Shown: positions 7,938 to 20,859 of the stretch, piece after piece
Numbering within the stretch: position 1 is the first letter of the stretch
How the letters are laid out: each line of letters opens with the position of its first letter
Source of the DNA: Cellvibrio sp. PSBB006
GTDB lineage: Bacteria; Pseudomonadota; Gammaproteobacteria; Pseudomonadales; Cellvibrionaceae
Direction: 5' to 3'
DNA length: 64,000 nt
NCBI RefSeq assembly: GCF_002162135.1
Contig: NZ_CP021382.1
Coordinates: forward strand, 4,958,001 to 5,022,000
Made by a program: the position numbers and the translations under genes
The notes under the pieces: generated by a model
The model's database searches: none
What the model was told of the DNA's origin: nothing
Seen by the model: only the letters and a program-made list of their open reading frames with translations

Positions 7938-9731
7938 ATGTTACATAAGGTTGTAGTAACTCTTGTCAACAGACCGATGCAACAGCTTTTCGCTGCGGCC
8001 AGGTTGATGTTGTGTCTGGTGTTGTTTGTAGTGTTGTCTGTGGTAACCCAGCCTGTCTTTGCCGCTATCTCCGTTAACAAGTCCACGACGGATCTGGAGT
8101 ATGGCGTTATCTTGTTTGATTATTTCCAGCAGGATTATTTTTCGGCCCTGATTGAGCAGGAATATGCGCAGGCCATCAATAATGCCACGGCCAAGAGCCC
8201 GCGCGGGCAGGTGCTGAAAGGCGGCATGATGCTGTCATATGGCATGGCCGATGAAGCAAAACGCATGTTTGATACCTTGCTGGATTCTTCTGCATCGGAA
8301 GAAGTGAAAAACCGCGCATGGTTTTATCTGGCCAAGCTGTTCTACAGTAAATCTGATGCGCAGAATGCGCGTGAATCCCTGGCACAAATTCGCGGCAAGA
8401 TGCCTGACGATCTGCATACGGATTACCACTACCTGGCTACCTTGTTGAACCACGAAGGTAATCATCTCGGTGACACTGAAAATAAATTCAAAGCAGTCTC
8501 CAAAGAAAATCCTTACTACCCTTATTTATTATTCAACATGGCTATCCTGCAATTGAAGGATAACAAGTTGGAATCCGCAGTAGCTAATCTTGAAGCGGTG
8601 ACGAATTACGCGGGGGTGAGTGAAGAGCTTTCTTTATTGTCTGACCGCGCTCGGCATGGCCTGGCAGAATTGGCTTTGCAACACGGCAATTTAATGCAGG
8701 CCTGGCTTTACCTGAAAGATATCCGCACCACCGGCCTGTATTCCAATCGTGCGCTCTTGTCCTACGCCTGGGCAGCTATCAATTTGAAACAATACCAGCA
8801 AGCTATTCCTGCGCTTGAGCTGTTGAATGAGCGTTCTATTGCCATACCGGAAGTGCAGGAAGCTAAGGTGTTATTGGCTCACGTCTATGAGCAAGAGGGT
8901 GCTCCGCGCAAGGCGCTTAAACGTAATCTCATCGCCGAAAAAGAATTTCATGAGGGTGTTGAAATGATTGCGGAAGCGCGCCGGGTTATTGAAAAGCAGG
9001 ACGTGCCGCGCGAATTTATCAAAAATCTGGATGCCATGATGGACGACAGTGATTGGTATAGCACGCGTCCATCCGTTGACTACCAGAAGCTCACGCCCTT
9101 TCTGATTGACCTGATGGCCAGCCATCCGTTTCACGAGACCCTGCGTGAGCTGGCAGATCTTTACGCGATTGAAGAAAACCTTAAGTACTGGTCAATTCAG
9201 GCGAATGAGCATTTGTTGATTCTCGACAACGCCAATAAAAAGAAAAACTTTGACGATTCGGTGTTACAGCTGGTTAAGACGAGTGCTGAATTAAACGAAC
9301 AATTTTCTGACCAGAATACTGAATTACGCTTGCATTCATTGGCGCTTAATGAAGAAGACCAGGATCGCCTCAAGGCGTTAATCGAAACCACTGAGCGTGA
9401 ATTGAAATTGCTGGATGGCAAGGTGGCCAAGTTCAGGGATTACAAAAGACCTTACGAACAACCGGCTTACTACAAAAAAATGGTTGCCGAAAAGCACCGC
9501 GAAATTGAGCGGCAACTGGCAGAAACAGAAAAGTTTGTTCAAAGCTTTGAAACCATCATGCGCGGTCTCGTCAAGGTGGAGCTGGATAAACATGAAGAAC
9601 GTATGCGCTATTACGCCGCGCAATCCAAACTGGCGAAAGCCCGTTTGTACGATATGACACTGCTGTCGCTTGAAAAAGCTAAATCCACAGTACAAGACGA
9701 TGTTGGTGCTGATGCACAGGGGGATGAATAA
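7938..9731 (+). CDS. TPR protein, operon gene 2
   Basis: A 597-residue exported protein. The ATG at 7938 is chosen because it falls just after the previous stop and gives a signal or anchor (LMLCLVLFVVLSVVTQPVFA). The body is built from TPR-like helix pairs, for example FYLAKLFYSKSDAQNARESL and YPYLLFNMAILQLKDNK. The C-terminal 120 residues are long charged helices likely to form a coiled coil (RQLAETEKFVQSFETIMRG). Its stop overlaps the next start in a TAATG, a sign of coupled translation. A periplasmic scaffold role is inferred from the helices and the operon, not shown. Confidence 0.7.
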   Translation: MLHKVVVTLVNRPMQQLFAAARLMLCLVLFVVLSVVTQPVFAAISVNKSTTDLEYGVILFDYFQQDYFSALIEQEYAQAINNATAKSPRGQVLKGGMMLSYGMADEAKRMFDTLLDSSASEEVKNRAWFYLAKLFYSKSDAQNARESLAQIRGKMPDDLHTDYHYLATLLNHEGNHLGDTENKFKAVSKENPYYPYLLFNMAILQLKDNKLESAVANLEAVTNYAGVSEELSLLSDRARHGLAELALQHGNLMQAWLYLKDIRTTGLYSNRALLSYAWAAINLKQYQQAIPALELLNERSIAIPEVQEAKVLLAHVYEQEGAPRKALKRNLIAEKEFHEGVEMIAEARRVIEKQDVPREFIKNLDAMMDDSDWYSTRPSVDYQKLTPFLIDLMASHPFHETLRELADLYAIEENLKYWSIQANEHLLILDNANKKKNFDDSVLQLVKTSAELNEQFSDQNTELRLHSLALNEEDQDRLKALIETTERELKLLDGKVAKFRDYKRPYEQPAYYKKMVAEKHREIERQLAETEKFVQSFETIMRGLVKVELDKHEERMRYYAAQSKLAKARLYDMTLLSLEKAKSTVQDDVGADAQGDE

Positions 9732-12580
9732 TGAAGACGATGAAAGCCTGGATACCTTTAGTAGGGGTGCTGGTTCTATCGCTCGGTTGTGCTTCCAATA
9801 AAAGCAACACCTTGGGCGCTCTGAAATATACTCCCAAAGAAAAAGAAGAGGAGATTGAATTCCAGAAGCTCAATCACCAGGAGGTCAGGGCGGAATACAA
9901 GGAACTGCTGGACTTATTTGAGGATAAACAACTCAAAGAGCAGATTGAGCGTCGTATTGCCGATGTCTACATGATGGAAGGCGTCTACGATCAAAATCAG
10001 CAGGCACAGCGTCAAAGCTATTATGTGGACGCGATTAAAGCCTACCGCAATATCCTCGATAAATATCCGGATTCACCTGATAACGCTGAAGTGCTTTATC
10101 AATTGGCAAAAGCCTACGACATGGAGGGTGATCAGGAAGAAGCGCTGAAGATGCTGACCCAGCTGACTACGCGTCATCCTACTTATCCCAATCTCGCCGA
10201 AGCCTATTTTCGCAAGGGCGATATCCACTTCAACAATCAGGATTATCGGCGCGCCGAGCAGTCTTACCACGCAGTGACCCAGCTGGATAAAAGTAAGCTG
10301 GCAATCAATGCCCATTACATGTTGGGCTGGGCCTACTACAAGCAAACCGAGTACAACAAAAGTATTGATGCGTTCACGTATGTGCTCGATCAGTTGCTGA
10401 TTAACCAATCTTCCATCGAGAATTTGGGTAAAGCTGAAAAGCCGTTGGTAAAAGATACCCTGCATTCCATGACCCTGGCGCTCGACAGAATCGGTGGAGC
10501 GGAGACCATTGCTTCATTGGAGGCGATTGCCACCAAAAGTTATGTGTGGATGATCTACGAAGATATCGGCGAGCATTATCTGGAAAAAGAGCTTTATGAA
10601 GATTCTGCTACAGCCTTCAGATTATTTGTTAACAATCATCGCCATTCAGTTCAGGCGCCGATGCTGCATGAAAAACTGATTAATACCTATATTAAAGGCG
10701 GTTTCCCACGTAAGGCGCTGGATGAGAAAGAAGCCTACGTCAATGCCTATGGCTTGCATTCGGATTATCAGGGTAATCGTGGTGGTATGCCGGCTAACGT
10801 AAGTCAATCGATCAAGGTTTATCTTGATGAGCTTGCGCGTCATTACTACAACGAAGGTCAGGATTATCAGGAGCTGGTTGCTGAGCTTGCCGAGAAAAAG
10901 AACCGCGACGACAAAGAGATTGCTGAGAAATCCATAATGTCCATTGCGTCGTTTGATCGTGCTGCGGATTTCTATCAGCAATACGTGGCGACTTTCCCTG
11001 ATGATGCGCGCATTGATGAGATTTATTTCCTCAAGGCTGAAGCTTTATTCCTCGCCAAGCGTTATGCAGAAGCCGTGGCAGACTACGAGCGCGTGGCTTA
11101 TCGTCCAAAAGGAAAAAGTGCTGAAAAACACGCAGCCAATGCCGGTTATGCAGCGATTATTTCTTACCAAAAGCACATTGAAACCCTGCCGGCAGACAGC
11201 CAGGATGTGAAGAAATGGCAGGCACAAGCGGTAGAAAGCAGTTTGCAATTCGCCAAGACCTTTCACACCGACAGCCGTTCCCCCATGGTGCTGACCAACG
11301 CGGCGGAATACCTGTTTAGTCTCGATCAATACCAGCGTGCGCTGGAAGTCTCTGGCGGTCTGATTGCAAACAATCCACAACTGGACAGAACCCTCAAGAA
11401 AACCGCCTACGGCATTATGGCGCACTCGCATTTCAAGCTGGGTGATTATCAAAATGCGGAAAACAATTACCTGAATCAGCGTGAGTTGGTTGACCGCACC
11501 AGTGATGAATATACCCAGATTTCCGAGCGTCTGGCGGCGGCTATTTATAAAAAGTCTGAAGGTATTGTGGACAGCGGAGAAAAAGAAGCCGCTATCGGGC
11601 AATTGCTGAAGATTAAAACCCTGACTCCTGATTCCACCATCCGCGTTACTGCCCAGTTTGACGCGGCCAGTATGCTGCTGGAACTGGAGCAATGGGATCG
11701 CGCGATTACAGAATTGAAAGAACTGGCTGCACTTTATCCTGAGCATGAGTTGGCGGTAGAGTTTCCGCGTAAGCTGGCATTCGCTTATGAGAAGAATGAA
11801 AACTGGGCGCTGGCCGCTGAAAGTTACCTCGGACTGAGTGAAAAAGATCCCGATGCAGAAGTTCGCCGGGAAGCCTTGTTCCTGGCGGCAACAATGTTTG
11901 AGAAAAACAAGAACTACGCCACATCAATCGAACATTTTAAGAGCTACGATGCTACTTACGAAAAACCCTTTACTTCCCGAATGGAAGCGCGCTACCACCT
12001 GGCGACCCAGTACGAGAAGTTGGGCGATACAGAAAAGCAATTATTTTGGTTAAAGCGTTTAATCGAGGGCGACCAGAAAGCCGGCCCTCAACGCACGGAT
12101 CGCAGCCGATGGCTTGGGGCGTGGGCAAACATTAAGTACGGGGATTACTACGCGGCTGAATTTTCATCGCACAAGCTTTATCTACCTTTGGTGAAAAGCT
12201 TACCCGCTAAAAACAAGTCTCTGGAAAGTGCTGTAAAACAATATCAGTCGTCAGCTGATTACGGCATTCTGGAATTTGTCACCATGTCCAGCTTCAAGAT
12301 TGCGAACTTATATCAGCAGTTTGCTATGGAGTTACGGGCGTCACCCAAACCGGCCGGGTTATCGCCGGATGAGCAAACTATCTACGCAGAAATTATTGAA
12401 GAGCAGGCGTTGCCATTTGATGGTCTGGCCATTGAGCTGCATCAGGCCAATATTGATCGCGCATGGGAAGGCAAGTTTAACGAGTGGATCGACCGGAGTT
12501 TTGCCGAGATGATGAAACTGAATCCGGCAAGATATAACAAGACGGAAATTATGGTGAGTTACGGCGATGAAATACGTTAA
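9731..12580 (+). CDS. Large TPR lipoprotein, operon gene 3
   Basis: A 949-residue lipoprotein with signal MKTMKAWIPLVGVLVLSLGC and lipid cysteine at residue 20. Almost the whole protein is repeated helical pairs of the TPR/Sel1 type, such as YRNILDKYPDSPDNAEVLYQ, YFRKGDIHFNNQDYRRAEQS and FLKAEALFLAKRYAEAVADY. The arrangement recalls the long TPR proteins found with Agl/Glt-type machines in Myxococcus and with their relatives elsewhere. It probably forms an elongated arch attached to the outer membrane. It overlaps the preceding stop by one base and the next gene by 14 bases, so stoichiometry is likely set by translational coupling. Confidence 0.75.
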   Translation: MKTMKAWIPLVGVLVLSLGCASNKSNTLGALKYTPKEKEEEIEFQKLNHQEVRAEYKELLDLFEDKQLKEQIERRIADVYMMEGVYDQNQQAQRQSYYVDAIKAYRNILDKYPDSPDNAEVLYQLAKAYDMEGDQEEALKMLTQLTTRHPTYPNLAEAYFRKGDIHFNNQDYRRAEQSYHAVTQLDKSKLAINAHYMLGWAYYKQTEYNKSIDAFTYVLDQLLINQSSIENLGKAEKPLVKDTLHSMTLALDRIGGAETIASLEAIATKSYVWMIYEDIGEHYLEKELYEDSATAFRLFVNNHRHSVQAPMLHEKLINTYIKGGFPRKALDEKEAYVNAYGLHSDYQGNRGGMPANVSQSIKVYLDELARHYYNEGQDYQELVAELAEKKNRDDKEIAEKSIMSIASFDRAADFYQQYVATFPDDARIDEIYFLKAEALFLAKRYAEAVADYERVAYRPKGKSAEKHAANAGYAAIISYQKHIETLPADSQDVKKWQAQAVESSLQFAKTFHTDSRSPMVLTNAAEYLFSLDQYQRALEVSGGLIANNPQLDRTLKKTAYGIMAHSHFKLGDYQNAENNYLNQRELVDRTSDEYTQISERLAAAIYKKSEGIVDSGEKEAAIGQLLKIKTLTPDSTIRVTAQFDAASMLLELEQWDRAITELKELAALYPEHELAVEFPRKLAFAYEKNENWALAAESYLGLSEKDPDAEVRREALFLAATMFEKNKNYATSIEHFKSYDATYEKPFTSRMEARYHLATQYEKLGDTEKQLFWLKRLIEGDQKAGPQRTDRSRWLGAWANIKYGDYYAAEFSSHKLYLPLVKSLPAKNKSLESAVKQYQSSADYGILEFVTMSSFKIANLYQQFAMELRASPKPAGLSPDEQTIYAEIIEEQALPFDGLAIELHQANIDRAWEGKFNEWIDRSFAEMMKLNPARYNKTEIMVSYGDEIR

Positions 12581-13322
12581 GGTTATTGCATGCACATTAC
12601 TGGCGGGCGGGTTGCTGATCAGTGTAGGTTGTGCCACAACCTCTGGATCAAAAGTCAATCTCGTGGTGGACGAAAACCAGGAGGCTACCCTGGTGTCGAC
12701 TCTGGAATATCTGCCCGTTCCCGAGACAGATGAAGCAGGGGCATATCTGCCTTATGAGCCGAAGGAAAACCCTTATCTTGCCCAGCGGGGCAAGATAAAG
12801 CAGGAATCGATTGTTAAATACATCGATGCCAAGCGGGCGTTGAAGCAAAAAAATTATCGTCATGCAGAGCAGCTTTTCAAAACCCTGACGGAGGAAGACA
12901 AAAGCCTATCTGGCCCATGGATCGGATTGGGTGATGTGGCGCTTGAGCAAAAACAATATGATCAGGCGATAACGCATTACGCTAAAGCGATAGAGCTTAA
13001 CAGTAAGAATGTGAATGCTTATATGCGGCTGGCAAAAGCACAGCGTATGCAAGGCAACTTTCTCCATGCACAGAATACCTATGCCAAATCCCTTGCCCTG
13101 TGGCCGGATTTTCCCGAAGCGCATCTGAATCTCGCTGTGCTCTACGACATTTATCTCAACCACCCACTGCGCGCACAAAAGCATATGGAGGCTTACCAAT
13201 TTCTCACCCAAGGTGAGAATAAGGATGTCGCCAAGTGGTTGGCAGAGATCCAGCAACGCACCGGTGTTCCCATCAGCCTGGTAGTAGAGAAGCAAAAAGC
13301 TGAATCCAAGCCTTTATCGTGA
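12567..13322 (+). CDS. TPR lipoprotein, operon gene 4
   Basis: A 251-residue lipoprotein; the lipobox ISVGC follows a hydrophobic signal (ACTLLAGGLLISVGC). Three clear TPR units occupy about residues 85-190: YRHAEQLFKTL, then IGLGDVALEQKQYDQAITHY, then AYMRLAKAQRMQGNFLHAQ. The canonical W-LG-Y-A-F-A-P spacing is easy to see. The start overlaps the end of gene 3 by 14 bases. Among the three TPR proteins of the operon this one has the most regular repeats and could act as a small adaptor or pilotin-like lipoprotein; that is inference. Confidence 0.8.
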   Translation: MKYVKVIACTLLAGGLLISVGCATTSGSKVNLVVDENQEATLVSTLEYLPVPETDEAGAYLPYEPKENPYLAQRGKIKQESIVKYIDAKRALKQKNYRHAEQLFKTLTEEDKSLSGPWIGLGDVALEQKQYDQAITHYAKAIELNSKNVNAYMRLAKAQRMQGNFLHAQNTYAKSLALWPDFPEAHLNLAVLYDIYLNHPLRAQKHMEAYQFLTQGENKDVAKWLAEIQQRTGVPISLVVEKQKAESKPLS

Positions 13323-13323
13323 A

Positions 13324-13635
13324 ATGAATAACCCTATGAAAAACGTATTGATTGTCGCCGTATTGTTGTCTGTGGTTCCGACCGTTTGGGCGGAGGAAGC
13401 CTCCGAAAATGCCGATCCGACGATTTTGTTGGAATCTACATTTATTGGAGACAAAGAGCAGCCAGCGATCAGTTATTTTATTCCGTGGAAAGGAAATACC
13501 ACGCCGGATAAATTGCAGTGGAATATGGAGCGCAAGCATGACCAGACACTGCAGGTTGTCGACCGGGATGTTTTGCTTAACTCGATGAATATTTACAACG
13601 AAATGAATCTGGAAAGCGCCGGTTCAGCAGATTAA
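13324..13635 (+). CDS. Small exported protein, operon gene 5
   Basis: A 103-residue protein with a signal peptide (VLIVAVLLSVVPTVWAEE) and an acidic mature part of about 80 residues. I do not recognise a family. A conserved-looking segment is YFIPWKGNTTPDKLQWNMERK. It starts one base after the previous stop, with a second possible start at 13336, and lies 22 bases before the channel gene. It is therefore very likely a component or assembly factor of the same complex, exposed to the periplasm. Confidence 0.65.
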   Translation: MNNPMKNVLIVAVLLSVVPTVWAEEASENADPTILLESTFIGDKEQPAISYFIPWKGNTTPDKLQWNMERKHDQTLQVVDRDVLLNSMNIYNEMNLESAGSAD

Positions 13636-13657
13636 TTGTTAACAGAGAGAAGATATC

Positions 13658-14428
13658 ATGAACGATTTATACAATATGGTAACCAGCTTCCTTCAGGACG
13701 GTGGATTTTTTATGTATCCAATCGCTCTGGTATTAGCGCTTGGATTGGCAATTAGTCTGGAGCGTTGGGTTTATCTGACGCGCGAGCGCATCCGCAATAT
13801 CAAAGCGTTCGAAAATTTCCTGCCGTTGTTGCGCACAACAGACATGGAAAAAATGCAGATGTATTCACGTGAAAGCCAGGCACCGGTTACCCGCATCATT
13901 GCCTGTGGTCTGGATATGATGAAAGTATCCAAGCAACGCGCCGATATCGAGAACTCCATGAACGAAGGTATGCTGGAAACCATGCCGCGCCTGGAGAAGC
14001 GTGTGGGTTATCTCGCTGTGCTGGCAAACGTTGCCACACTGTTAGGTCTTTTGGGAACTATTATCGGTTTGATCAGCGCCTTTACTGCCGTTGCCAATGC
14101 AAACCCTGCTGAAAAATCACAATTGCTGTCCATGTCGATCTCTGTGGCGATGAACACCACCGCGTTCGGTTTGATTGCGGCAATTCCACTGTTGGTGTTG
14201 CATGCTGTGCTGCAAAACAAAGTTGCAGCTATTGTGACCAGTATCCAGATGTCGGCGGTGAAATTCCTCAACATCATGACACTGCACCGTTTGATTGAAG
14301 CCGGCGCACCGCGCCCGCAGGAAACTCTGGTTACTTCGGTACCGGTTGCTTCGGCACAGGCTGCTCCCGCACAACAAGCGCCGGCTGATGATGTGTTGCC
14401 CGCTGGTGCGGTATTAAGTCAGGCCTGA
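13658..14428 (+). CDS. MotA/TolQ/ExbB proton-channel subunit
   Basis: A 256-residue inner-membrane protein of the ExbB/TolQ family, whose pentamer surrounds an ExbD/TolR dimer and converts proton flow into movement. Membrane segment 1 is near residues 17-36 (FFMYPIALVLALGLAISLER). Segments 2 and 3 carry family hallmarks: VATLLGLLGTIIGLISAFTAV and SVAMNTTAFGLIAAIPLLVL, with the conserved threonine pair. The start has a good site (AGAGAAG). A tail of about 40 Ala/Pro-rich residues is longer than in E. coli ExbB. The two ExbD genes and the transducer gene follow at once, so it is the motor subunit of this operon. Confidence 0.93.
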   Translation: MNDLYNMVTSFLQDGGFFMYPIALVLALGLAISLERWVYLTRERIRNIKAFENFLPLLRTTDMEKMQMYSRESQAPVTRIIACGLDMMKVSKQRADIENSMNEGMLETMPRLEKRVGYLAVLANVATLLGLLGTIIGLISAFTAVANANPAEKSQLLSMSISVAMNTTAFGLIAAIPLLVLHAVLQNKVAAIVTSIQMSAVKFLNIMTLHRLIEAGAPRPQETLVTSVPVASAQAAPAQQAPADDVLPAGAVLSQA

Positions 14429-14432
14429 TGCC

Positions 14433-14936
14433 ATGAACCTTAAATTTCAATACAAGGGCACCGATGAGGCAGAACTTGAGATCACCTCGTTCATGAGTTT
14501 GATGATCGTGTTGGTGCCAGTATTGCTGCTCAGCATGACGTTTACGCAAATCACGGTGCTGGATGTCAAACTACCGGAATTGACCGGCGGTCCAGCGGTG
14601 AGCCAGACAGAGCAATCGCAATTGGAAATCCGTATTGCTGAAGATGGCTTCAAGGTTTTCTATCCGGAGAATGTGCTGGTCAAGGAAATCCCTCTTGAAG
14701 AAACCGAAGAGGGCAATGCCTATGATTATGTGCAGCTCTCACAGGTGATGCAGGAAGTAAAACGGCAACTGCCTGAAAAGCGCGATGTGTTGGTCTTGTC
14801 TGACCCAAACGTTGATTATCAGAACCTGGTGTTTACCATGGACGCCGTTAAGTCTTACAAGACTGTTGTGGCGACAAGCGTGGTGGAAATTGAACTTTTC
14901 CCGGAGATTTCTCTGGGGGATGCCATTAAAAAATGA
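14433..14936 (+). CDS. ExbD/TolR-like protein lacking the membrane aspartate
   Basis: A 167-residue ExbD/TolR homologue with one membrane helix at about residues 17-40. In ExbD the pattern is TPFIDVMLVL, with an essential proton-carrying Asp. Here the matching stretch is TSFMSLMIVL, so Ser22 (codon AGT) replaces it. No other acidic residue lies within the helix; Glu14 and Glu16 lie before it. The periplasmic domain is intact and ends with EIELFPEISLGDAI. It starts four bases after the channel gene stop and 17 bases before a second exbD, which keeps the Asp. It is probably a structural partner in a mixed dimer rather than a proton carrier. Confidence 0.88.
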   Translation: MNLKFQYKGTDEAELEITSFMSLMIVLVPVLLLSMTFTQITVLDVKLPELTGGPAVSQTEQSQLEIRIAEDGFKVFYPENVLVKEIPLEETEEGNAYDYVQLSQVMQEVKRQLPEKRDVLVLSDPNVDYQNLVFTMDAVKSYKTVVATSVVEIELFPEISLGDAIKK

Positions 14937-14953
14937 TGTGAGTTGATGACAAA

Positions 14954-15502
14954 ATGATTGGATCAACTATTTTTTACACCAAGCCCAAGACATCAATTGT
15001 GCCCAAGCTGAATCTTGTGGCGTTGATGGACATCTTTACGATTCTGGTGTTCTTTTTGCTCCTCAATTCAGGTGAAAGCCAGAAAATTGAGAATGCTAAA
15101 TTTATTGAGCTGCCGGACTCCATTTCGGGTGTGACGCCGCACAATGAATTATTCATCATGATCGATGAGGATAAAATCTGGATCGGCGATCAAGCCGTTG
15201 CCGATGTGGCCGACGTATTAAAAGCGCCGGAAAAGCCTATCGATGCCTTAACCCAGGCGTTGGCTGCACACAAGGAATCCTTGGGTGATTTAACCGGATA
15301 TGAGAAGCACAATGGCTTGCCGGTGACAATTCTGGGGGACAAAACCGTCTCTTACACCTTGTTGAAAAGTGTTATGGCCACCTGTCAGGGAAGTGATTTC
15401 CGTGAAATTTCCCTTGCTGTTAATCAGGTGGTTACAACACCGAATGCCGCTGGCATGGCGGCCAGAGCAACGGCTAATACTTCTTCAAAGGCTGGAGGTT
15501 AA
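14954..15502 (+). CDS. ExbD/TolR-like protein with the canonical aspartate
   Basis: A 182-residue ExbD family member. The helix reads LNLVALMDIFTILVFFLL, where Asp26 lines up with the essential Asp of E. coli ExbD/TolR. The N-terminus is short and basic (TKPKTSIVPK), as expected for the cytoplasmic side. The periplasmic domain ends in a flexible Ala/Thr/Ser tail. A paralogue without the Asp lies just upstream. Paired exbD genes beside one exbB are also seen in the Myxococcus AglRQS motor. The stop is followed by a strong ribosome site (GGAGG) and the transducer gene. Confidence 0.92.
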   Translation: MIGSTIFYTKPKTSIVPKLNLVALMDIFTILVFFLLLNSGESQKIENAKFIELPDSISGVTPHNELFIMIDEDKIWIGDQAVADVADVLKAPEKPIDALTQALAAHKESLGDLTGYEKHNGLPVTILGDKTVSYTLLKSVMATCQGSDFREISLAVNQVVTTPNAAGMAARATANTSSKAGG

Positions 15503-15503
15503 C

Positions 15504-16505
15504 ATGTCTGCAAATATTCAGCCGTTTGCCGCTCAGTCTTTTGCCGCGCAGCCATTTGCGTTAGAGCTGCAACTGCCCTGGCATGCAGATGAAGAGCGCG
15601 AAAAGGCATTTAAGAACATCCTCAAAAAAGTTCTTATTCCCTTATTGATCCTGTTTCTGCTGGTTCCCTGGTTGAGCCAGATTGAGCAGGAATATGTGCC
15701 CGATGAAGATCGGGTGGAAACGGTGATTTTGCTGGACCCCCCCAAACCAGTCCCGCCACCACCGCCACCGCCAGTTGTGCAGGAAAAACCCAAGCCGGTG
15801 CCGGTGGAGCCGCCCAAGGTGGCTGAACCAAAACCGACGCCTACGCCCAAGGTAGATGATCGCCCCAAAGCGGTTGCGAAAGCACCGACGGTCGACACCA
15901 GAACATCGATCGCAAAATCACAGGGACTGGCGGAGTTATCCAGCCAATTAAAATCCCTGCGTGGTTCTGTTGATGTTGCCAAGATGCAAAATAAAAACGT
16001 ATCTACCAATACCGGTGGTACCGTCGCCGCCAGTGATCGCTCGGTTCTGGGCGCTGACAACATCGTCAGGAAAAGCGAAGGTATCGTGGTCAATGAAGAA
16101 ATCATGAAGGGCGAACTGGTTGCCCTGGCGGAACACCAGTCTACCGAGGTGGAAGGTGTTGTCGGCGGTGATTCCAATATCGGTAGCCAATACAGTCATT
16201 TGTCCGGTCAATCGGGCAAGCGCGATATGGAAAGTATTCGCCGCACGCTGGAGCAAACCAAAAGCAGCGTGTACACGCTGTATCAGCGCGCGTTACTGGA
16301 TCACCCTGAACTTGCGGGCAAGTTCACGTTTTCGATTGTGATTGAGCCCAATGGCAGTATCTCCAATTTGAAGCTGGTGGTGAGCGAGTTGGGTATTGCG
16401 GAGTTGGAAGACAGTATCCTTGCGCGTATCAAGCAGGTGAACTTCGGCGCGAAAGATGTCTCTGCCACAGTAATTGAATATAAATTTGTTTTCTTGCCGA
16501 GCTGA
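15504..16505 (+). CDS. TonB-like energy transducer with AgmX/PglI-type C-terminal domain
   Basis: A 333-residue protein. The ATG at 15504 sits behind GGAGG at 15493, one base after the exbD stop; a frame extending upstream to 15369 is unlikely to be used. There is one membrane helix near residues 45-62 (VLIPLLILFLLVPWL), then a periplasmic Pro/Lys-rich stretch (about 80-130) typical of TonB-type spanning arms. The C-terminal 90 residues (from RRTLEQTKSSVYTLYQRAL to the end) match the AgmX/PglI C-terminal domain, a relative of TonB's. It should couple the ExbB/ExbD motor to an outer-membrane or surface partner that is not identified here. Confidence 0.85.
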   Translation: MSANIQPFAAQSFAAQPFALELQLPWHADEEREKAFKNILKKVLIPLLILFLLVPWLSQIEQEYVPDEDRVETVILLDPPKPVPPPPPPPVVQEKPKPVPVEPPKVAEPKPTPTPKVDDRPKAVAKAPTVDTRTSIAKSQGLAELSSQLKSLRGSVDVAKMQNKNVSTNTGGTVAASDRSVLGADNIVRKSEGIVVNEEIMKGELVALAEHQSTEVEGVVGGDSNIGSQYSHLSGQSGKRDMESIRRTLEQTKSSVYTLYQRALLDHPELAGKFTFSIVIEPNGSISNLKLVVSELGIAELEDSILARIKQVNFGAKDVSATVIEYKFVFLPS

Positions 16506-16524
16506 TTGATTTTTGTTCGGACTG

Positions 16525-16562
16525 AAACCCCTGATCGATCTGAATCGATCAGGGGTTTTTTA
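16525..16562 (+). terminator. Intrinsic terminator of the envelope-machine operon
   Basis: A near-perfect stem (AACCCCTGATCGAT / ATCGATCAGGGGTT) with a tight loop, followed by a run of T. It lies 20 bases after the transducer stop and separates the operon from the fibro-slime gene. Confidence 0.92.
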
Positions 16563-20741
<4,179 letters not shown>

Positions 20742-20759
20742 ACGTACGTAAGTAGCAAA

Positions 20760-20792
20760 GGCCGGATGGCATTGTCATCCGGCCTTTTTTTT
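20760..20792 (+). terminator. Intrinsic terminator of the fibro-slime gene
   Basis: The stem GGCCGGATG / CATCCGGCC with a 7-base loop is followed by eight T. It lies about 20 bases after the stop and upstream of the polB control region. Confidence 0.93.
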
Positions 20793-20823
20793 CAGGTGTT
20801 GATTTGCCAAACTTCAGTTATGG

Positions 20824-20839
20824 CTGTATAAATAGCCAG
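20824..20839 (+). promoter_or_regulatory. Probable LexA (SOS) box upstream of polB
   Basis: The site CTGTATAAATAGCCAG fits the gammaproteobacterial SOS rule CTG-N10-CAG, with an AT-rich centre. It ends 20 bases before the polB ATG. The E. coli polB gene has a LexA box in the same place, so SOS induction is expected here too. Confidence 0.78.
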
Positions 20840-20859
20840 CTTTTCTGAGGTTCCTGTTT

